From: Halobacillus fulvus
GTDB lineage: Bacteria; Bacillota; Bacilli; Bacillales; Halobacillaceae
Assembly (NCBI GenBank): GCA_004078665.1
Contig: SCFO01000008.1
Coordinates: 83,051-147,050 of the forward strand
Direction: 5' to 3'
Length of the DNA: 64,000 nucleotides
Position numbers and translations under genes: made by a program. The first letter of the stretch is position 1, and every line of letters starts with the position of its first letter. The notes under the pieces are model-generated. The model made no database searches. It was given only the letters and a program-made list of their open reading frames with translations, and was not told where the DNA came from. Shown one piece after another: positions 25,919-35,424 of this stretch.

Positions 25919-26488
25919 TCAAATCTCATTCCAGGGCATAACTTTCAGCCTCGGCCAATGTTTTTGCCACCTCGAGGCCTTCTTCAGGTAGACCTCTTCG
26001 GTCACCAGCCGTTTGTTCGGACGTACCACTAAGGAAAACAGATCTTCAAGACCGAATGGAGCGTATAGGCTGTACTTTCCTTCCTGCTTTTTCAATCCGA
26101 TGGCAGAAGCGGTCGTCGGCCACGTATCAATCGCATGTTCTAGTGATGGGTACTGGGCCAAAGGGCGACCGAACTTTCGCTCATACCATAAATGGACGTA
26201 GGCTTCATTCTTCACATTCACCTGAAGAGGGAAATCGCCAAGGTTTGCCCGAATATTTTTTTCCAAAAGCTTTTCTTCACCGACATCTTCCTGATCATTG
26301 AAATAGACGATGTCCGCATCCTTTAGGCCGTGCTTGGAGTCATAACCGTGCAGGTGATTCCAAACCGTCTGGGTAATGCAGCCAGCTGCTACATAATCAT
26401 TCTCCAAATACTTGTCTGCCACATGAAAAAGCTTCTGCAAATGGTCCTCGTTTTCAACCATTTCGATCAACCACGATTCATCGTCCAC
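25919..26488 (-). CDS. Nucleotidyltransferase family protein (COG3575-like)
   Basis: A 189-residue soluble protein. The region AAGCITQTVWNHLHGY followed by KDADIVYFN resembles the nucleotidyltransferase-fold family whose acidic residues bind metal (D-x-D). GTG at 26488 is chosen because GAGGAGGGG precedes it; an earlier in-frame ATG at 26518 lies inside a terminator hairpin and is unlikely. The LOV-STAS gene follows after 67 bp. Exact substrate unknown. Confidence 0.75.
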   Translation of the reverse strand: MDDESWLIEMVENEDHLQKLFHVADKYLENDYVAAGCITQTVWNHLHGYDSKHGLKDADIVYFNDQEDVGEEKLLEKNIRANLGDFPLQVNVKNEAYVHLWYERKFGRPLAQYPSLEHAIDTWPTTASAIGLKKQEGKYSLYAPFGLEDLFSLVVRPNKRLVTEEVYLKKASRWQKHWPRLKVMPWNEI

Positions 26489-26504
26489 TGTTCTCCCCTC
26501 CTCA

Positions 26505-26546
26505 AAGCAAAAAGGCATGCTTTTGATTAGGAAAGCATGCCTTCAT
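26505..26546 (-). terminator. Terminator of the 30-residue ORF
   Basis: Stem AAGGCATGCTTTCC / AAAGCATGCCTT; on the minus strand it ends in TTTTT. It separates the tiny gene at 26595-26687 from the nucleotidyltransferase gene. Confidence 0.75.
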
Positions 26547-26594
26547 ATACCATTGATGGCTATCAGATTATGTCAGGAAAGAGCTTGCCACTTC

Positions 26595-26687
26595 TTACCT
26601 TGTTTCTTCCTTCGGTGTCTTGTAAACCTTTTCCACTTCAATCCCCAGCGTCTTCAGATAATCGACAATCTGGTCTAGGTTTTTCAT
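26595..26687 (-). CDS. Tiny protein (30 aa), unknown function
   Basis: Encodes MKNLDQIVDYLKTLGIEVEK plus ten more residues. A GAGGTG site lies 5 bp before the ATG and a strong terminator follows 50 bp behind the stop, so the unit looks like a complete transcript. The peptide is a likely amphipathic helix-strand with charged tail, without a signal peptide. The surrounding gap 26489-26924 otherwise holds only the terminator and AT-rich sequence. Confidence 0.55.
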   Translation of the reverse strand: MKNLDQIVDYLKTLGIEVEKVYKTPKEETR

Positions 26688-26924
26688 CGTTTCACCTCAG
26701 TATTTTTGATAGAATTTGGCTCGTCACTGCACCAGTTATTCGATACTCTCTTTACGATCGTCCGAAAGATAACGTTTCACTTTTTTGCATCTAATCTACG
26801 TTACCCTATAATTACCCATCCTATGCAGGAATTTGAACATTCCTTGGTGCAGGACGTACATTTCCACACAATCCTCTCTCTGCTTTTATCATATCAGAAA
26901 ACAGAAGGGTAAAATGTAATGTTT

Positions 26925-27830
26925 TTATGACAAATTCATGTTGTAAACATCACGTACCTTCTGGATGAAAAGGTTTGCATGCGTCGAGATTTCTTCCTCA
27001 TTACTTGGCATGATCAGTGAAAAATATCGGGAGGCGGTCGGAATATAAGAAAGGTCCATCATCAAGTCCTCGGCTTCGGAATGATCGACGACCGTTTTTG
27101 ATATAAAAGAAAACCCCAGTCCCTGCTTAACACACTGGACGACGCCATGATTACTTCCAATCGTGATCGTCTTCCGTGGACGGATGTTATAAGATTTCAG
27201 CATGGAATCGAGCATCGCCCTCGTCCCTGATCCACTCTCCCTCGTCACCCAAACCTGATCCTGGAGGTCATGGAATGATATTTTCTTTTTTGACCAGAGC
27301 GGATGGTGGGCAGGTACGAGAATGACCATTTCATCTTTCATAAAAGGCTCCGAGTGAAGCCCTTTGTTCGGCACTTGCCCTTCTACGAGGGCCACATCGA
27401 TTTCATGAAGCTGGACACCTCTGTTGATTTCTTCCGTGTTTGCGATTGTCACCTTCACATCGATCGTAGGGTACTGTTCATCGAAGGCTTTGATCAGCCG
27501 AGGTAGGATATATTCTCCAACCGTGTAGCTCGCCCCGATATGAACGGTACCTCCCCACTGATTCTCAAACTCTTTCACTTCTGATTTTGCTTTTTCAATG
27601 ATGGCTAATAGCTGACGCCCTCTCTCATAAACCATTTCTCCCGTCTGGGTCACTTTAAAATGCTTCGGAGAGCGTTCAATCAATCTAGTTTCAAAATACC
27701 TTTCTAAGTTTTTAATATGAGAACTGACCGTCGGCTGGGATAAACTTAATAGATTCGCTGCCTTCGTAAAGCTTTGCTGGTCGACCACTGTGACGAATGT
27801 CCGTAGCGCTTCAAATTCCATCACCTTCAC
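26925..27830 (-). CDS. LysR family transcriptional regulator
   Basis: A 301-residue LysR regulator. The winged helix-turn-helix is at residues 5-65 (QSFTKAANLLSLSQPTVSSHIKNLE), broken here as two short runs QSFTKAANLLSLSQ and PTVSSHIKNLE. The effector domain begins near WGGTVHIGASYTVGEYILP. It resembles CysL/YeiE-type regulators. It is divergent from a YeiH-family exporter gene, the classic LysR arrangement, so it very likely controls that gene through sites in the 110-bp gap. ATG at the annotated start; a second in-frame ATG three codons later is equally possible. Confidence 0.9.
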   Translation of the reverse strand: MKVMEFEALRTFVTVVDQQSFTKAANLLSLSQPTVSSHIKNLERYFETRLIERSPKHFKVTQTGEMVYERGRQLLAIIEKAKSEVKEFENQWGGTVHIGASYTVGEYILPRLIKAFDEQYPTIDVKVTIANTEEINRGVQLHEIDVALVEGQVPNKGLHSEPFMKDEMVILVPAHHPLWSKKKISFHDLQDQVWVTRESGSGTRAMLDSMLKSYNIRPRKTITIGSNHGVVQCVKQGLGFSFISKTVVDHSEAEDLMMDLSYIPTASRYFSLIMPSNEEEISTHANLFIQKVRDVYNMNLS

Positions 27831-27837
27831 CTCAAAG

Positions 27838-27852
27838 ATTAATATTATTAAT
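27838..27852. promoter_or_regulatory. Candidate LysR operator
   Basis: ATTAATATTATTAAT is a near-perfect palindrome of the T-N11-A type in the gap between the LysR and YeiH genes. Confidence 0.45.
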
Positions 27853-27941
27853 GATTAAGATTATAAAGTTTTATTTTACTAATGTTAAGAACAAGCGTAT
27901 AGTGTGAGGATGGAATTTTTATAAGAATGGGAGAGATGATG

Positions 27942-28934
27942 ATGAGAGACTATTTACGATCGATCTCCTATCGTCCTTTATTGGCAGGGATGGGGTTTAC
28001 AGCGTTGATCGCAAGCCTCGGATACGCACTGGCCCTCCTCCCTGTATTTAATAAAACGGGTCCGCTCGCCGCAGCGATCCTGCTCGCCGTACTATACCGG
28101 CATTTCTTTGGATATCCGGAAGAAATCCGTTCCGGTGTCCAATTCTCGGCTAAAAAGCTGTTACGACTTGCCATCATTCTCTTCGGTCTCCGCCTGAATA
28201 TGGGAGTTATATTGAACGAAGGCATCCCCTTATTATTGAGAGACTTGTTTGTGATTCTCTTCGCCATTGGATGTATGATTCTATTAGCTAGGCTATTCAA
28301 TTCGGATGGATCGCTGTCTCTTTTACTAGGAATCGGGACAGGTGTGTGCGGAGCCTCCGCCATTGCCGCTGTTTCCCCTATACTGAAAGTGAAAGAGGAG
28401 GATACCGCGATCAGTGCCGGACTCATTTCAATCGTCGGGACACTGTTTGCCATCCTTTATACCGTCATCCGCCCGATTCTTCCGCTCGAAGCAGAAGCCT
28501 ACGGCATGTGGGTCGGCATCAGCCTTCACGAAGTCGCCCATGTCGCACTTGCTGGAGCGCCAGCGGGAGAAAATGGACTTGGCATGGCTCTATTAGGCAA
28601 GCTCGGCCGCGTCTTCCTTCTCGTCCCGCTCAGCCTGATCCTGGTCTGGATCATGACAAGGAAAAAGCAGGAACAGGCCGAAAGCAACATTGCGTTTCCA
28701 TGGTTTCTTGTTGGATTTATCATCATGAGCCTAGTCGGAAGCTATATGATTGATATTCCGGCCGGCGTCATGGACGGGATCTCCTCGCTTACGTCCTTCC
28801 TGCTCACAATGGCCATGGTCGGACTCGGTGTCAATGTAAGCTTGAAGCAACTACGAAGCAAGGCATTGAAGCCTTTGATTCTATTAATTGTCACATCGAT
28901 TCTACTGTCACTGATTACGTATTGGATGGTGTAA
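27942..28934 (+). CDS. YeiH/YadS family putative sulfate exporter
   Basis: About 330 residues with ten hydrophobic helices, matching the YeiH (UPF0324) family, sometimes called putative sulfate exporters. Seen motifs are LFGLRLNMG, GTGVCGASAIAAVSPI and GISLHEVAHVALAGA. Several ATGs occur in a row (27927, 27936, 27939, 27942); GGGAGAG at 27929-27935 best serves the last ones, so I place the start at 27942. The substrate is unproven. Ends at a strong bidirectional terminator. Confidence 0.85.
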   Translation: MRDYLRSISYRPLLAGMGFTALIASLGYALALLPVFNKTGPLAAAILLAVLYRHFFGYPEEIRSGVQFSAKKLLRLAIILFGLRLNMGVILNEGIPLLLRDLFVILFAIGCMILLARLFNSDGSLSLLLGIGTGVCGASAIAAVSPILKVKEEDTAISAGLISIVGTLFAILYTVIRPILPLEAEAYGMWVGISLHEVAHVALAGAPAGENGLGMALLGKLGRVFLLVPLSLILVWIMTRKKQEQAESNIAFPWFLVGFIIMSLVGSYMIDIPAGVMDGISSLTSFLLTMAMVGLGVNVSLKQLRSKALKPLILLIVTSILLSLITYWMV

Positions 28935-28937
28935 CCT

Positions 28938-28984
28938 CCAAAACAAAACCCTCTCTGGCCATGGCCAGAGAGGGTTTTGTTTTA
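28938..28984. terminator. Bidirectional terminator
   Basis: CAAAACCCTCTCTGGCC / GGCCAGAGAGGGTTTTG, a perfect stem with an AT centre, between the YeiH gene and the end of the sugar operon. Confidence 0.9.
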
Positions 28985-29803
28985 TTTTCCTCCAGTAAAG
29001 GTGACCCCTTTAATGAAGTAACGATTGAAGAACGCATAAATCAGAAGCGACGGAATCGTCATTAACGTCGAAGCTGCCATAATCAGGTTCCAAAAGCTGA
29101 TATATTGTCCTTTGAATGTGTTCAATCCTAATGTCAGGGTAAACATCTCTTCATCCGACATAATGATCAGTGGCCTCATAAAATCGTTCCATGAAGACAT
29201 GAAGATAAAGACAGCTTGTGCAGCCAATGCCGGTTTTGCCAGTGGCATGACAATTTTGAAAAATGTCCCGATCCGGCTGAGCCCGTCCATTTGCGCCGCT
29301 TCCTCAAGTTCCTTAGGAAAGTTGAGGAAGAACTGCCTCATCATAAAGATGAAGGTCGCATTCACCATACCTGGAATGATAAGGCCTTGATACGTATTCA
29401 GCCATCCAAACGCTTTCAAAATAAGGTAGCTTGGAATCAATGTCACCTGGAAAGGAATCATCAAGACAACGAGAATCAAAAAGAACCAAAATTTACGGCC
29501 GGCAAACTTAATACGCGCTAGAGCGTAGCCTGCCATTGAGTTGAAAATGATATTCAAAAACACCATACAAGCCGTTATGAAAAGAGAGTTGAACATCCAC
29601 CGCAGGAATAACGGTTCCCTGGAAAAGATTTGAGCATAGTTATCAAATGTGAAGCTTTCCGGGAAGAACGTGATCCCTGACACTATTTCCTCCAGCGGTT
29701 TGAAGGAGGACAAAATCGCCCATAAAAACGGGATGAAGGTGATGATCGCGTAAAGAATCAGTACACCATAAATGAACGGTTTCGAAAAAATGCGTTTTTT
29801 CAT
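28982..29803 (-). CDS. Carbohydrate ABC transporter permease (MalG type)
   Basis: A 273-residue permease with six helices. The EAA loop EEAAQMDGLSRIGTFFKIVMP (residues about 185-205; key E-A-A and G) docks on the ATPase. It forms a heterodimer with the MalF-type permease encoded 12 bp upstream. Last gene of the LacI-controlled operon. Confidence 0.9.
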   Translation of the reverse strand: MKKRIFSKPFIYGVLILYAIITFIPFLWAILSSFKPLEEIVSGITFFPESFTFDNYAQIFSREPLFLRWMFNSLFITACMVFLNIIFNSMAGYALARIKFAGRKFWFFLILVVLMIPFQVTLIPSYLILKAFGWLNTYQGLIIPGMVNATFIFMMRQFFLNFPKELEEAAQMDGLSRIGTFFKIVMPLAKPALAAQAVFIFMSSWNDFMRPLIIMSDEEMFTLTLGLNTFKGQYISFWNLIMAASTLMTIPSLLIYAFFNRYFIKGVTFTGGK

Positions 29804-29815
29804 TGTCAGTCCTCC

Positions 29816-30784
29816 TTAATCGTGAAGTTTCTCTTCGCCGAAGAATTTTTTCTGTATCAGGGTTACGACCATGATAATGATGGCTAACACAACGGCAAGA
29901 GCAGATGCATAGCCCATGTCGAGAGATTTAAAAGCATACTGATAAATCAACAGCACAATCGTCAATGTCGAGTTGTTCGGTCCACCAGAACCTCCCGAGA
30001 AAATATACGACTGGTCAAACAGCTGGAACGTCCCGATCACTCCCATAACAACAACGAAGAACGTAACAGGCTTCAGGATCGGAATGGTAATATAAATGAA
30101 CTTCTGCCACCAGTTGGCACCATCAATCGTAGCCGCTTCATAAACAGAGTCCGAAATATCTTGCATGGCCGCTAGATAAATGACCATGAAAAACGGAGCG
30201 GTCGCCCATATGTTCATAATCATGATTGATTTCAAAGCGATATTTGGGTCCGCCAACCAATTGTATGTCGGCAAACTCAAAAACTGGAGAAAGTTGTTGA
30301 TTAGTCCATCCGGGTTATACATCCACATGAAAATGATCGTCAGCACGGCAGAAGATGTCACCGTCGGAAGGAAGAATATAATTCGGAATGCGTTTTTTCC
30401 TCTAATATTCGAATTCAAAGCCGCCGCCAGTAATAAAGCTAGACAGGTTTGAACAGGAACAACGATCAATACATATTCTGCTGTGTTTTTTAACGCAATC
30501 AAAGCACGTTCATCGTCAATCGTCCTTGTATAATTGTCGAGACCAATGAATTCATAGCCTATTCCACCTAATAGCTGTACGTCGTTAAACGATAAATAAA
30601 GAGCATAAAGAATCGGAATGATGACGAAGACCCCGATCGTAAAAATCGTCGGGCTCATAAACAAGTATCCAGACAAGCCTTCTTTCGTAGATTTTCTCAG
30701 AAACTTCTTCGGCTTTTTCGGATTTTTTTTCGGTTTCGCTGTTTTTTCATCATGCGAATGGTCGATTTTTTTAGCCGGCTCCAT
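29816..30784 (-). CDS. Carbohydrate ABC transporter permease (MalF type)
   Basis: A 322-residue permease with a lysine-rich N-terminal tail (KPKKNPKKPKK) of about 35 residues before the first helix, which may contact the membrane surface. The EAA loop VYEAATIDGANWWQKFIYIT is present near residue 220. Second subunit of the sugar importer; 62 bp separate it from the binding-protein gene. Confidence 0.9.
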   Translation of the reverse strand: MEPAKKIDHSHDEKTAKPKKNPKKPKKFLRKSTKEGLSGYLFMSPTIFTIGVFVIIPILYALYLSFNDVQLLGGIGYEFIGLDNYTRTIDDERALIALKNTAEYVLIVVPVQTCLALLLAAALNSNIRGKNAFRIIFFLPTVTSSAVLTIIFMWMYNPDGLINNFLQFLSLPTYNWLADPNIALKSIMIMNIWATAPFFMVIYLAAMQDISDSVYEAATIDGANWWQKFIYITIPILKPVTFFVVVMGVIGTFQLFDQSYIFSGGSGGPNNSTLTIVLLIYQYAFKSLDMGYASALAVVLAIIIMVVTLIQKKFFGEEKLHD

Positions 30785-30846
30785 GTCGACACCTCTTTCG
30801 TTTCTTGATGAAGATGAAGGAGGCGTTGGACGCCTCCCTCTATGAC

Positions 30847-32133
30847 TTAATTGGCAGCTTCAATTTCCTTATTGGCTGTTTCTTCCGCTTTCTTCAGGGC
30901 TTCTTCAAGCGTCTGTTCTCCAAGCAATGCACTGATGAACTGGTTGTCAAAGTTCGTCATAATGATCGGAAGGTTTTCCCCCGCCTGCCAAGGCTGTGCA
31001 TAGGACGCTCCGGCTACGAATGAGCTGCGAAGTGGGTCCTCTTCATATCCAAGATTCTCTGCGACAGATTTACGTGTCGGGAGGGCAAAGCCTTTACTTG
31101 TCCAAATTTCCATTCCCTCTTTTCCTGTCAGGAAGGAAATCAGCTCCCAAGCGGCATCTTTCACTTCAGACTGTTCATTCATGACGTACGCAACGGTAAA
31201 AGCGGCTGTTGCGTTTTCCCCATTGATGGTAGGAAGTTCCGCTGTTGTGAAATCAAGATTGCTGAAGTTGTCTTCAAGGAAAGGAATCGTCCAGTTCCCC
31301 TCGATGACCATCGCAGCATTTCCTTGACCAAACATGTCGCCGCCCCACTCATTTCCTGCATCTGAAGGAAGACCAGCCGTCTTGTCATCCTGATACATCG
31401 TCACGATCGGCTCCAGTGCCTGGATCGCTTCTTCACTTGCGAAGTCGGCTTTTCCTTTTTCATCGACAACTTGAGCACCATTCGGCTGGAACTTGTAGAA
31501 CTGACGCGCAAGTTCTTTGGAGAACCCTAACCCGTAACGTTCAGGTTGACCATCGCCATCCTCATCGACCGTCAGCTTCTCTGCATATTCACTAAGCTCT
31601 TCCCATGTCTTAGGAGGGCCTTCCAAACCGGCTTCTTCAAAGGCAGCCTTATCATAGAACAAGGAAAGCGTGGAGAAGTCTTTCGGGAATCCGTAATACG
31701 TATCGTCTTTCTTGAAAGCATTCAATAGTGGCTCTTCAAAGTCTTCCACATCAAAATCCTCTGTTACATAATCATTCAATGGTTCAAGCACACCCGTATT
31801 AATCAAAGAAGGAGCATCCAAAGCATCTAAGTAAAACACATCTGCTGCTTCTCCACCGACAAGACGTGTCTTCGTTACATCCATATACTGATCGGCGATC
31901 ACTTCATGCTTTACGTCTATATCAGGATGCTTCTCTTCAAAAGCATCCAGCGTTTCTTTTAGCAACGCTTCTTCTTCAGGGGAAGCCCCCCATCCAGCAA
32001 GCTCAACGACAGTTTTTCCTCCGTCTCCGCTTCCTTCACCTGATGATTCACTGCTGCACCCGACTAGCGCAGTCCCAAACAATGCCCCCGTAATCCCTAC
32101 AGCCGCCAACATTTTGTTCATTTTCATCCTCAT
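30847..32133 (-). CDS. Sugar ABC transporter substrate-binding lipoprotein
   Basis: A 428-residue family-1 solute-binding protein anchored by the lipobox LVGC near residue 26, followed by a Ser/Gly/Glu-rich linker. The mature part has the usual two lobes, with LAGWGASPEEEALLKETLD at its start and AAWELISFLTGKEG near residue 330. It probably binds an alpha-glucan oligosaccharide because a debranching enzyme is encoded 18 bp upstream. Confidence 0.9.
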   Translation of the reverse strand: MRMKMNKMLAAVGITGALFGTALVGCSSESSGEGSGDGGKTVVELAGWGASPEEEALLKETLDAFEEKHPDIDVKHEVIADQYMDVTKTRLVGGEAADVFYLDALDAPSLINTGVLEPLNDYVTEDFDVEDFEEPLLNAFKKDDTYYGFPKDFSTLSLFYDKAAFEEAGLEGPPKTWEELSEYAEKLTVDEDGDGQPERYGLGFSKELARQFYKFQPNGAQVVDEKGKADFASEEAIQALEPIVTMYQDDKTAGLPSDAGNEWGGDMFGQGNAAMVIEGNWTIPFLEDNFSNLDFTTAELPTINGENATAAFTVAYVMNEQSEVKDAAWELISFLTGKEGMEIWTSKGFALPTRKSVAENLGYEEDPLRSSFVAGASYAQPWQAGENLPIIMTNFDNQFISALLGEQTLEEALKKAEETANKEIEAAN

Positions 32134-32150
32134 CGTTCCTTTCCTATTTA

Positions 32151-34268
32151 TTAAACTTGAACAGTCGAACCGGTTTCTCCTAAAACGTTGAGCCCCGTTG
32201 TATTCTCTGTAACCTTCACTTCGTAAGAACCGTCCGTCCGGACAACCTTTATCGAAACATGTCCTTCTCCAAGCGGCATCTTCTCTACCGTCAGTTCATT
32301 CATATCCGCCAGCAAATTCGGTTGAACCACCAGCTTATCCTCGTGATAGTCCGGATAAAGCCCAAGCATTGTCCGGATGAACGTCAGCGGTGTCCCTGCC
32401 GCCCAGGCTTGAGGGGAACAGGCAACCGGATATGGGACCGGCTTCCCTTCTGCCTTGCTATAACCGCAGAACAGCTCAGGTAGGCGTTCATATTCGAAAT
32501 GAAGCGAAGCATCGACTAATCCTTGAATGACTTTCTCCGCATGCTCCTCTCCCTTCATCAGCCCCATCCCTAACAAAATCATGCTATTATCATGCGGCCA
32601 AATACTTCCGTCGTGGTAACTGATCGGGTTATAGCCTGCCTCTCCTTCGCCCATCGTACGAATCCCGTACCCTGAGAACATGGTCGAGGAGACGAGCGTA
32701 TCCATCACGCATTTCGCGCGCTCTTCATCCAGTATCCCAGAATAAAGGACGTGCCCTGGATTCGACGTAATCGTTCCGACCTGGTCTTTCTTCTCATCGA
32801 GAGCAATGGCGTAAAACCCTTTGTCCTCCATCCAGAAGTCTTTATTGAAGCGACTTTTCAGCTCTTCCGCCTGTACTCTTAACCTGGAAGCTTCAGCGGA
32901 TCGCCCTATCGCTTCATAGAGATCTGCTACTCCAGTTTTCGCCTGATAAACGTACCCTTGAACTTCAGCGAGGGCTATAGGTGACTTGGCATATTCTCCG
33001 TTCCGGTGAACCACCGAATCGGCCGAGTCTTTCCACCCCTGGTTGGCAATGCCTTTGCTTGCTTCTTGGTGATATTCGACAAATCCATCTCCATCACGAT
33101 CGCCATACTGATCGATCCATGTGAGTGCTGCTTCTACATTCGGTAATAACTCATTGAATAAGTCGATATCCTTCGACCAGTTCACATATTCCGTCAGTAA
33201 CATTAAGAAGAGCGGCGTAGCATCGATGGTGCCGTAGTATGGTGTAAAAGGTACTTGATTCGTATTCGCCAGCTCCCCATAACGAATTTCATGCATGATT
33301 TTCCCGGGTTCTTCATCACGCCATGCATCCTTTTTTGTCCCCTGATAGTGAGCCATTGTTTTCAACGTCCCTTTTGCAATCTCAGGATGGAAAGGTAGAA
33401 CCTGTAGAGCGGCAATCAGACTGTCTCTTCCAAACGGGACTCCGAACCACGGCAGACCTGCCACGAAGAATTTCCCGAAGCCGACGTCCGTCGATAAAGC
33501 TTGTAAATCTTGTATGCCCCTGTCTACCAGCCGTTGCAGCGGCTGATAATCGGTATCCATTTTGGTAACGGTTTCATTCCAGCGCTTATAAGTACGCTTC
33601 AGTTCCTCATACGCCTCTGAACGCGCCGAAGCCTGAGTATCCTCATCGCCAATAAGAGGAATGATATGAAACGTGATGTCTTGCACTTCCTCGTGATTCA
33701 GGTGCAAAGGAATGTTGATCGAATGCTCGCCGACTGAGACATCCGCTTCCGTTTGCCACGTCACCTTCGTTCTTCGGTGAAGATCATCCGCCCCTTGATA
33801 AGAAAAAATAAGCGCATCTTCTTTCACTTCATTTTTCAACTTCTCTCCGGTTTGCCCTTCTTGAAACCCTCGAACGATGAACATATCCGCAAAGTCCGCA
33901 TCCAAAGCCATTTCAATAGAAAGCTGCACAGGTTTTGGATTGTAGTTCCGCACACTTACCGTTTCATAAAGAACGTCCTGTGATATAAAGCGGTGGCGCT
34001 TAATTTCAACGGATTCTCGCCACAACTTCACTTCTCCGTCTTCTTCCATATGAGGGTTTGTCAATAACATGGTCGTTTCATACGTGTCATCCGCTTCCGA
34101 CTTCAACAAAATCGGCTTTTCACCATTGATCGTCAACGCCATTTCACTCAAAAAGCGTGTGTCTTGCTTGTAAAGCCCTAAACCGTACGCATGATCTAGC
34201 GGAATGTCCCCACTCTGATCGGTTAGTAAAAAAAGTTCATTATCTTTCAGTACGCGATAATCCATCAT
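32151..34268 (-). CDS. Amylo-alpha-1,6-glucosidase / glycogen debranching family enzyme
   Basis: A 705-residue cytoplasmic enzyme. An N-terminal beta domain (residues 1-250, with DHAYGLGLYKQDTRFLSE) of the debranching-enzyme N-terminal type is joined to an (alpha/alpha)6 barrel: GLPWFGVPFGRDSL, WKDSADSV, and SIWPHDNSMILLG with carboxylates in the usual places. A short C-terminal beta domain ends the protein. It probably trims 1,6-branches of imported oligosaccharides. No signal peptide. First gene of the operon; two LacI-type operators lie directly upstream. Confidence 0.85.
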   Translation of the reverse strand: MMDYRVLKDNELFLLTDQSGDIPLDHAYGLGLYKQDTRFLSEMALTINGEKPILLKSEADDTYETTMLLTNPHMEEDGEVKLWRESVEIKRHRFISQDVLYETVSVRNYNPKPVQLSIEMALDADFADMFIVRGFQEGQTGEKLKNEVKEDALIFSYQGADDLHRRTKVTWQTEADVSVGEHSINIPLHLNHEEVQDITFHIIPLIGDEDTQASARSEAYEELKRTYKRWNETVTKMDTDYQPLQRLVDRGIQDLQALSTDVGFGKFFVAGLPWFGVPFGRDSLIAALQVLPFHPEIAKGTLKTMAHYQGTKKDAWRDEEPGKIMHEIRYGELANTNQVPFTPYYGTIDATPLFLMLLTEYVNWSKDIDLFNELLPNVEAALTWIDQYGDRDGDGFVEYHQEASKGIANQGWKDSADSVVHRNGEYAKSPIALAEVQGYVYQAKTGVADLYEAIGRSAEASRLRVQAEELKSRFNKDFWMEDKGFYAIALDEKKDQVGTITSNPGHVLYSGILDEERAKCVMDTLVSSTMFSGYGIRTMGEGEAGYNPISYHDGSIWPHDNSMILLGMGLMKGEEHAEKVIQGLVDASLHFEYERLPELFCGYSKAEGKPVPYPVACSPQAWAAGTPLTFIRTMLGLYPDYHEDKLVVQPNLLADMNELTVEKMPLGEGHVSIKVVRTDGSYEVKVTENTTGLNVLGETGSTVQV

Positions 34269-34281
34269 CTCATCCCTCCGC

Positions 34282-34328
34282 CCAAAACGTTTCGGATTTT
34301 GGATAAAAAAATAACCGAAACGTTTTGG
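34282..34328 (-). promoter_or_regulatory. Pair of LacI-type operators upstream of the sugar operon
   Basis: CCAAAACGTTTCGG (34282-34295) and CCGAAACGTTTTGG (34315-34328) are exact reverse complements of each other, 33 bp apart centre to centre (about three helical turns). They share the core of the palindrome in front of the regulator gene. They cover the likely promoter region of the debranching-enzyme gene. Confidence 0.8.
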
Positions 34329-34345
34329 AAAAACTCTAAAAAAAT

Positions 34346-35359
34346 TTATGTTTTTTCTTTTGTTGTTTCTCTAATTTTTAATTCGTTTTCAATCAGCCTT
34401 ACTCGGCTCTCCTCCGTCTGTTTCAAAATGCCGATCAGAAGTTCAGCTGCTGCATACCCCATTCGAAAGGTATCCTGGGCGATGGTCGTTAAAGCAGGCG
34501 TCACATACGATGCGAGTGTAATGTCGTCGTATCCGATAATCGATAACTCTTCGGGTACCTTCTTCCCCATTTGTTTGGCAGCTCTCATCACTCCAAGGGC
34601 CATTAAGTCACTTGCACAAAAAACAGCTGAGATCTCAGGGTATTCAGAAAGAAGCTCTTGACCAACTTGTTCTGCCTTCAACTCGGCATACTCTCCGTTC
34701 ACAATCCAATCATTCCGAATCGGCAACCCTTGTTCCAGCATTCCAAGCTCGAATCCTTTTCGCCTTTCCTTACTTACGAACGCCTGATCATGTCCATTGA
34801 TCATGGCAATATTCGTGTGCCCTAATTCAGCCAAGTAACGAACAGCTTTCATCGACCCATCCACATTGTCTGTTGTGATATACCCTGTCGTTTCATTTTC
34901 CACAGGGACGTCGATCAGTACACAAGGAATATTGCTTTCAAAAATCTCGATCAGATACGGATCGTCCTTTTTGATTCCTTGAACGATTACCCCTTCGACA
35001 CGGCGTTCTCTGCAAAGCTGCGCATACGTCTTTTCCTTTTGTTTCGATGAAGTCGTGTTAAACAAAACAAGGTCGTAATCTTGTGCCCCACAGTATTCAT
35101 TGATTCCTGTCAACACATCAAATACGATGTTGTCTTTGGCCCCTTCTCTCGATAGACCCGAAACGAGTAATCCAATCGTTCTCGTCTGTTTCATGACGAG
35201 GCTGCGAGCCAGCGCATTTGGACTGTATTCAATTTCTTTCGCGATTTGTTCGATCTTCTGTCTCGTCTTCGCATTGACATCGGAATATCCGTTCAAGGCT
35301 CTAGAGACAGTGGTAACAGAAACTCCTGCAAGTTTTGCAATGTCTTTGATTGTGGCCAT
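34346..35359 (-). CDS. LacI family transcriptional regulator
   Basis: A 337-residue regulator with the N-terminal HTH (IKDIAKLAGVSVTTVSRALN, residues 4-23) and hinge helix NALARSLVMK, then the periplasmic-binding-like effector domain. It lies immediately upstream of the sugar operon on the same strand; palindromic operators lie before both, so it likely represses the operon and itself until the sugar is present. GGGAGG precedes the ATG. Confidence 0.92.
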   Translation of the reverse strand: MATIKDIAKLAGVSVTTVSRALNGYSDVNAKTRQKIEQIAKEIEYSPNALARSLVMKQTRTIGLLVSGLSREGAKDNIVFDVLTGINEYCGAQDYDLVLFNTTSSKQKEKTYAQLCRERRVEGVIVQGIKKDDPYLIEIFESNIPCVLIDVPVENETTGYITTDNVDGSMKAVRYLAELGHTNIAMINGHDQAFVSKERRKGFELGMLEQGLPIRNDWIVNGEYAELKAEQVGQELLSEYPEISAVFCASDLMALGVMRAAKQMGKKVPEELSIIGYDDITLASYVTPALTTIAQDTFRMGYAAAELLIGILKQTEESRVRLIENELKIRETTKEKT

Positions 35360-35380
35360 AACAGCCTCCCAGCTTTCTAT

Positions 35381-35394
35381 CCAAAACGTTTTGG
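35381..35394 (-). promoter_or_regulatory. LacI-type operator upstream of the regulator gene
   Basis: CCAAAACGTTTTGG is a perfect 14-bp palindrome 22 bp before the regulator start, so autoregulation is likely. Confidence 0.8.
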
Positions 35395-35424
35395 AAACTT
35401 TTCTTGAATCAAAGTATAAAGGTT

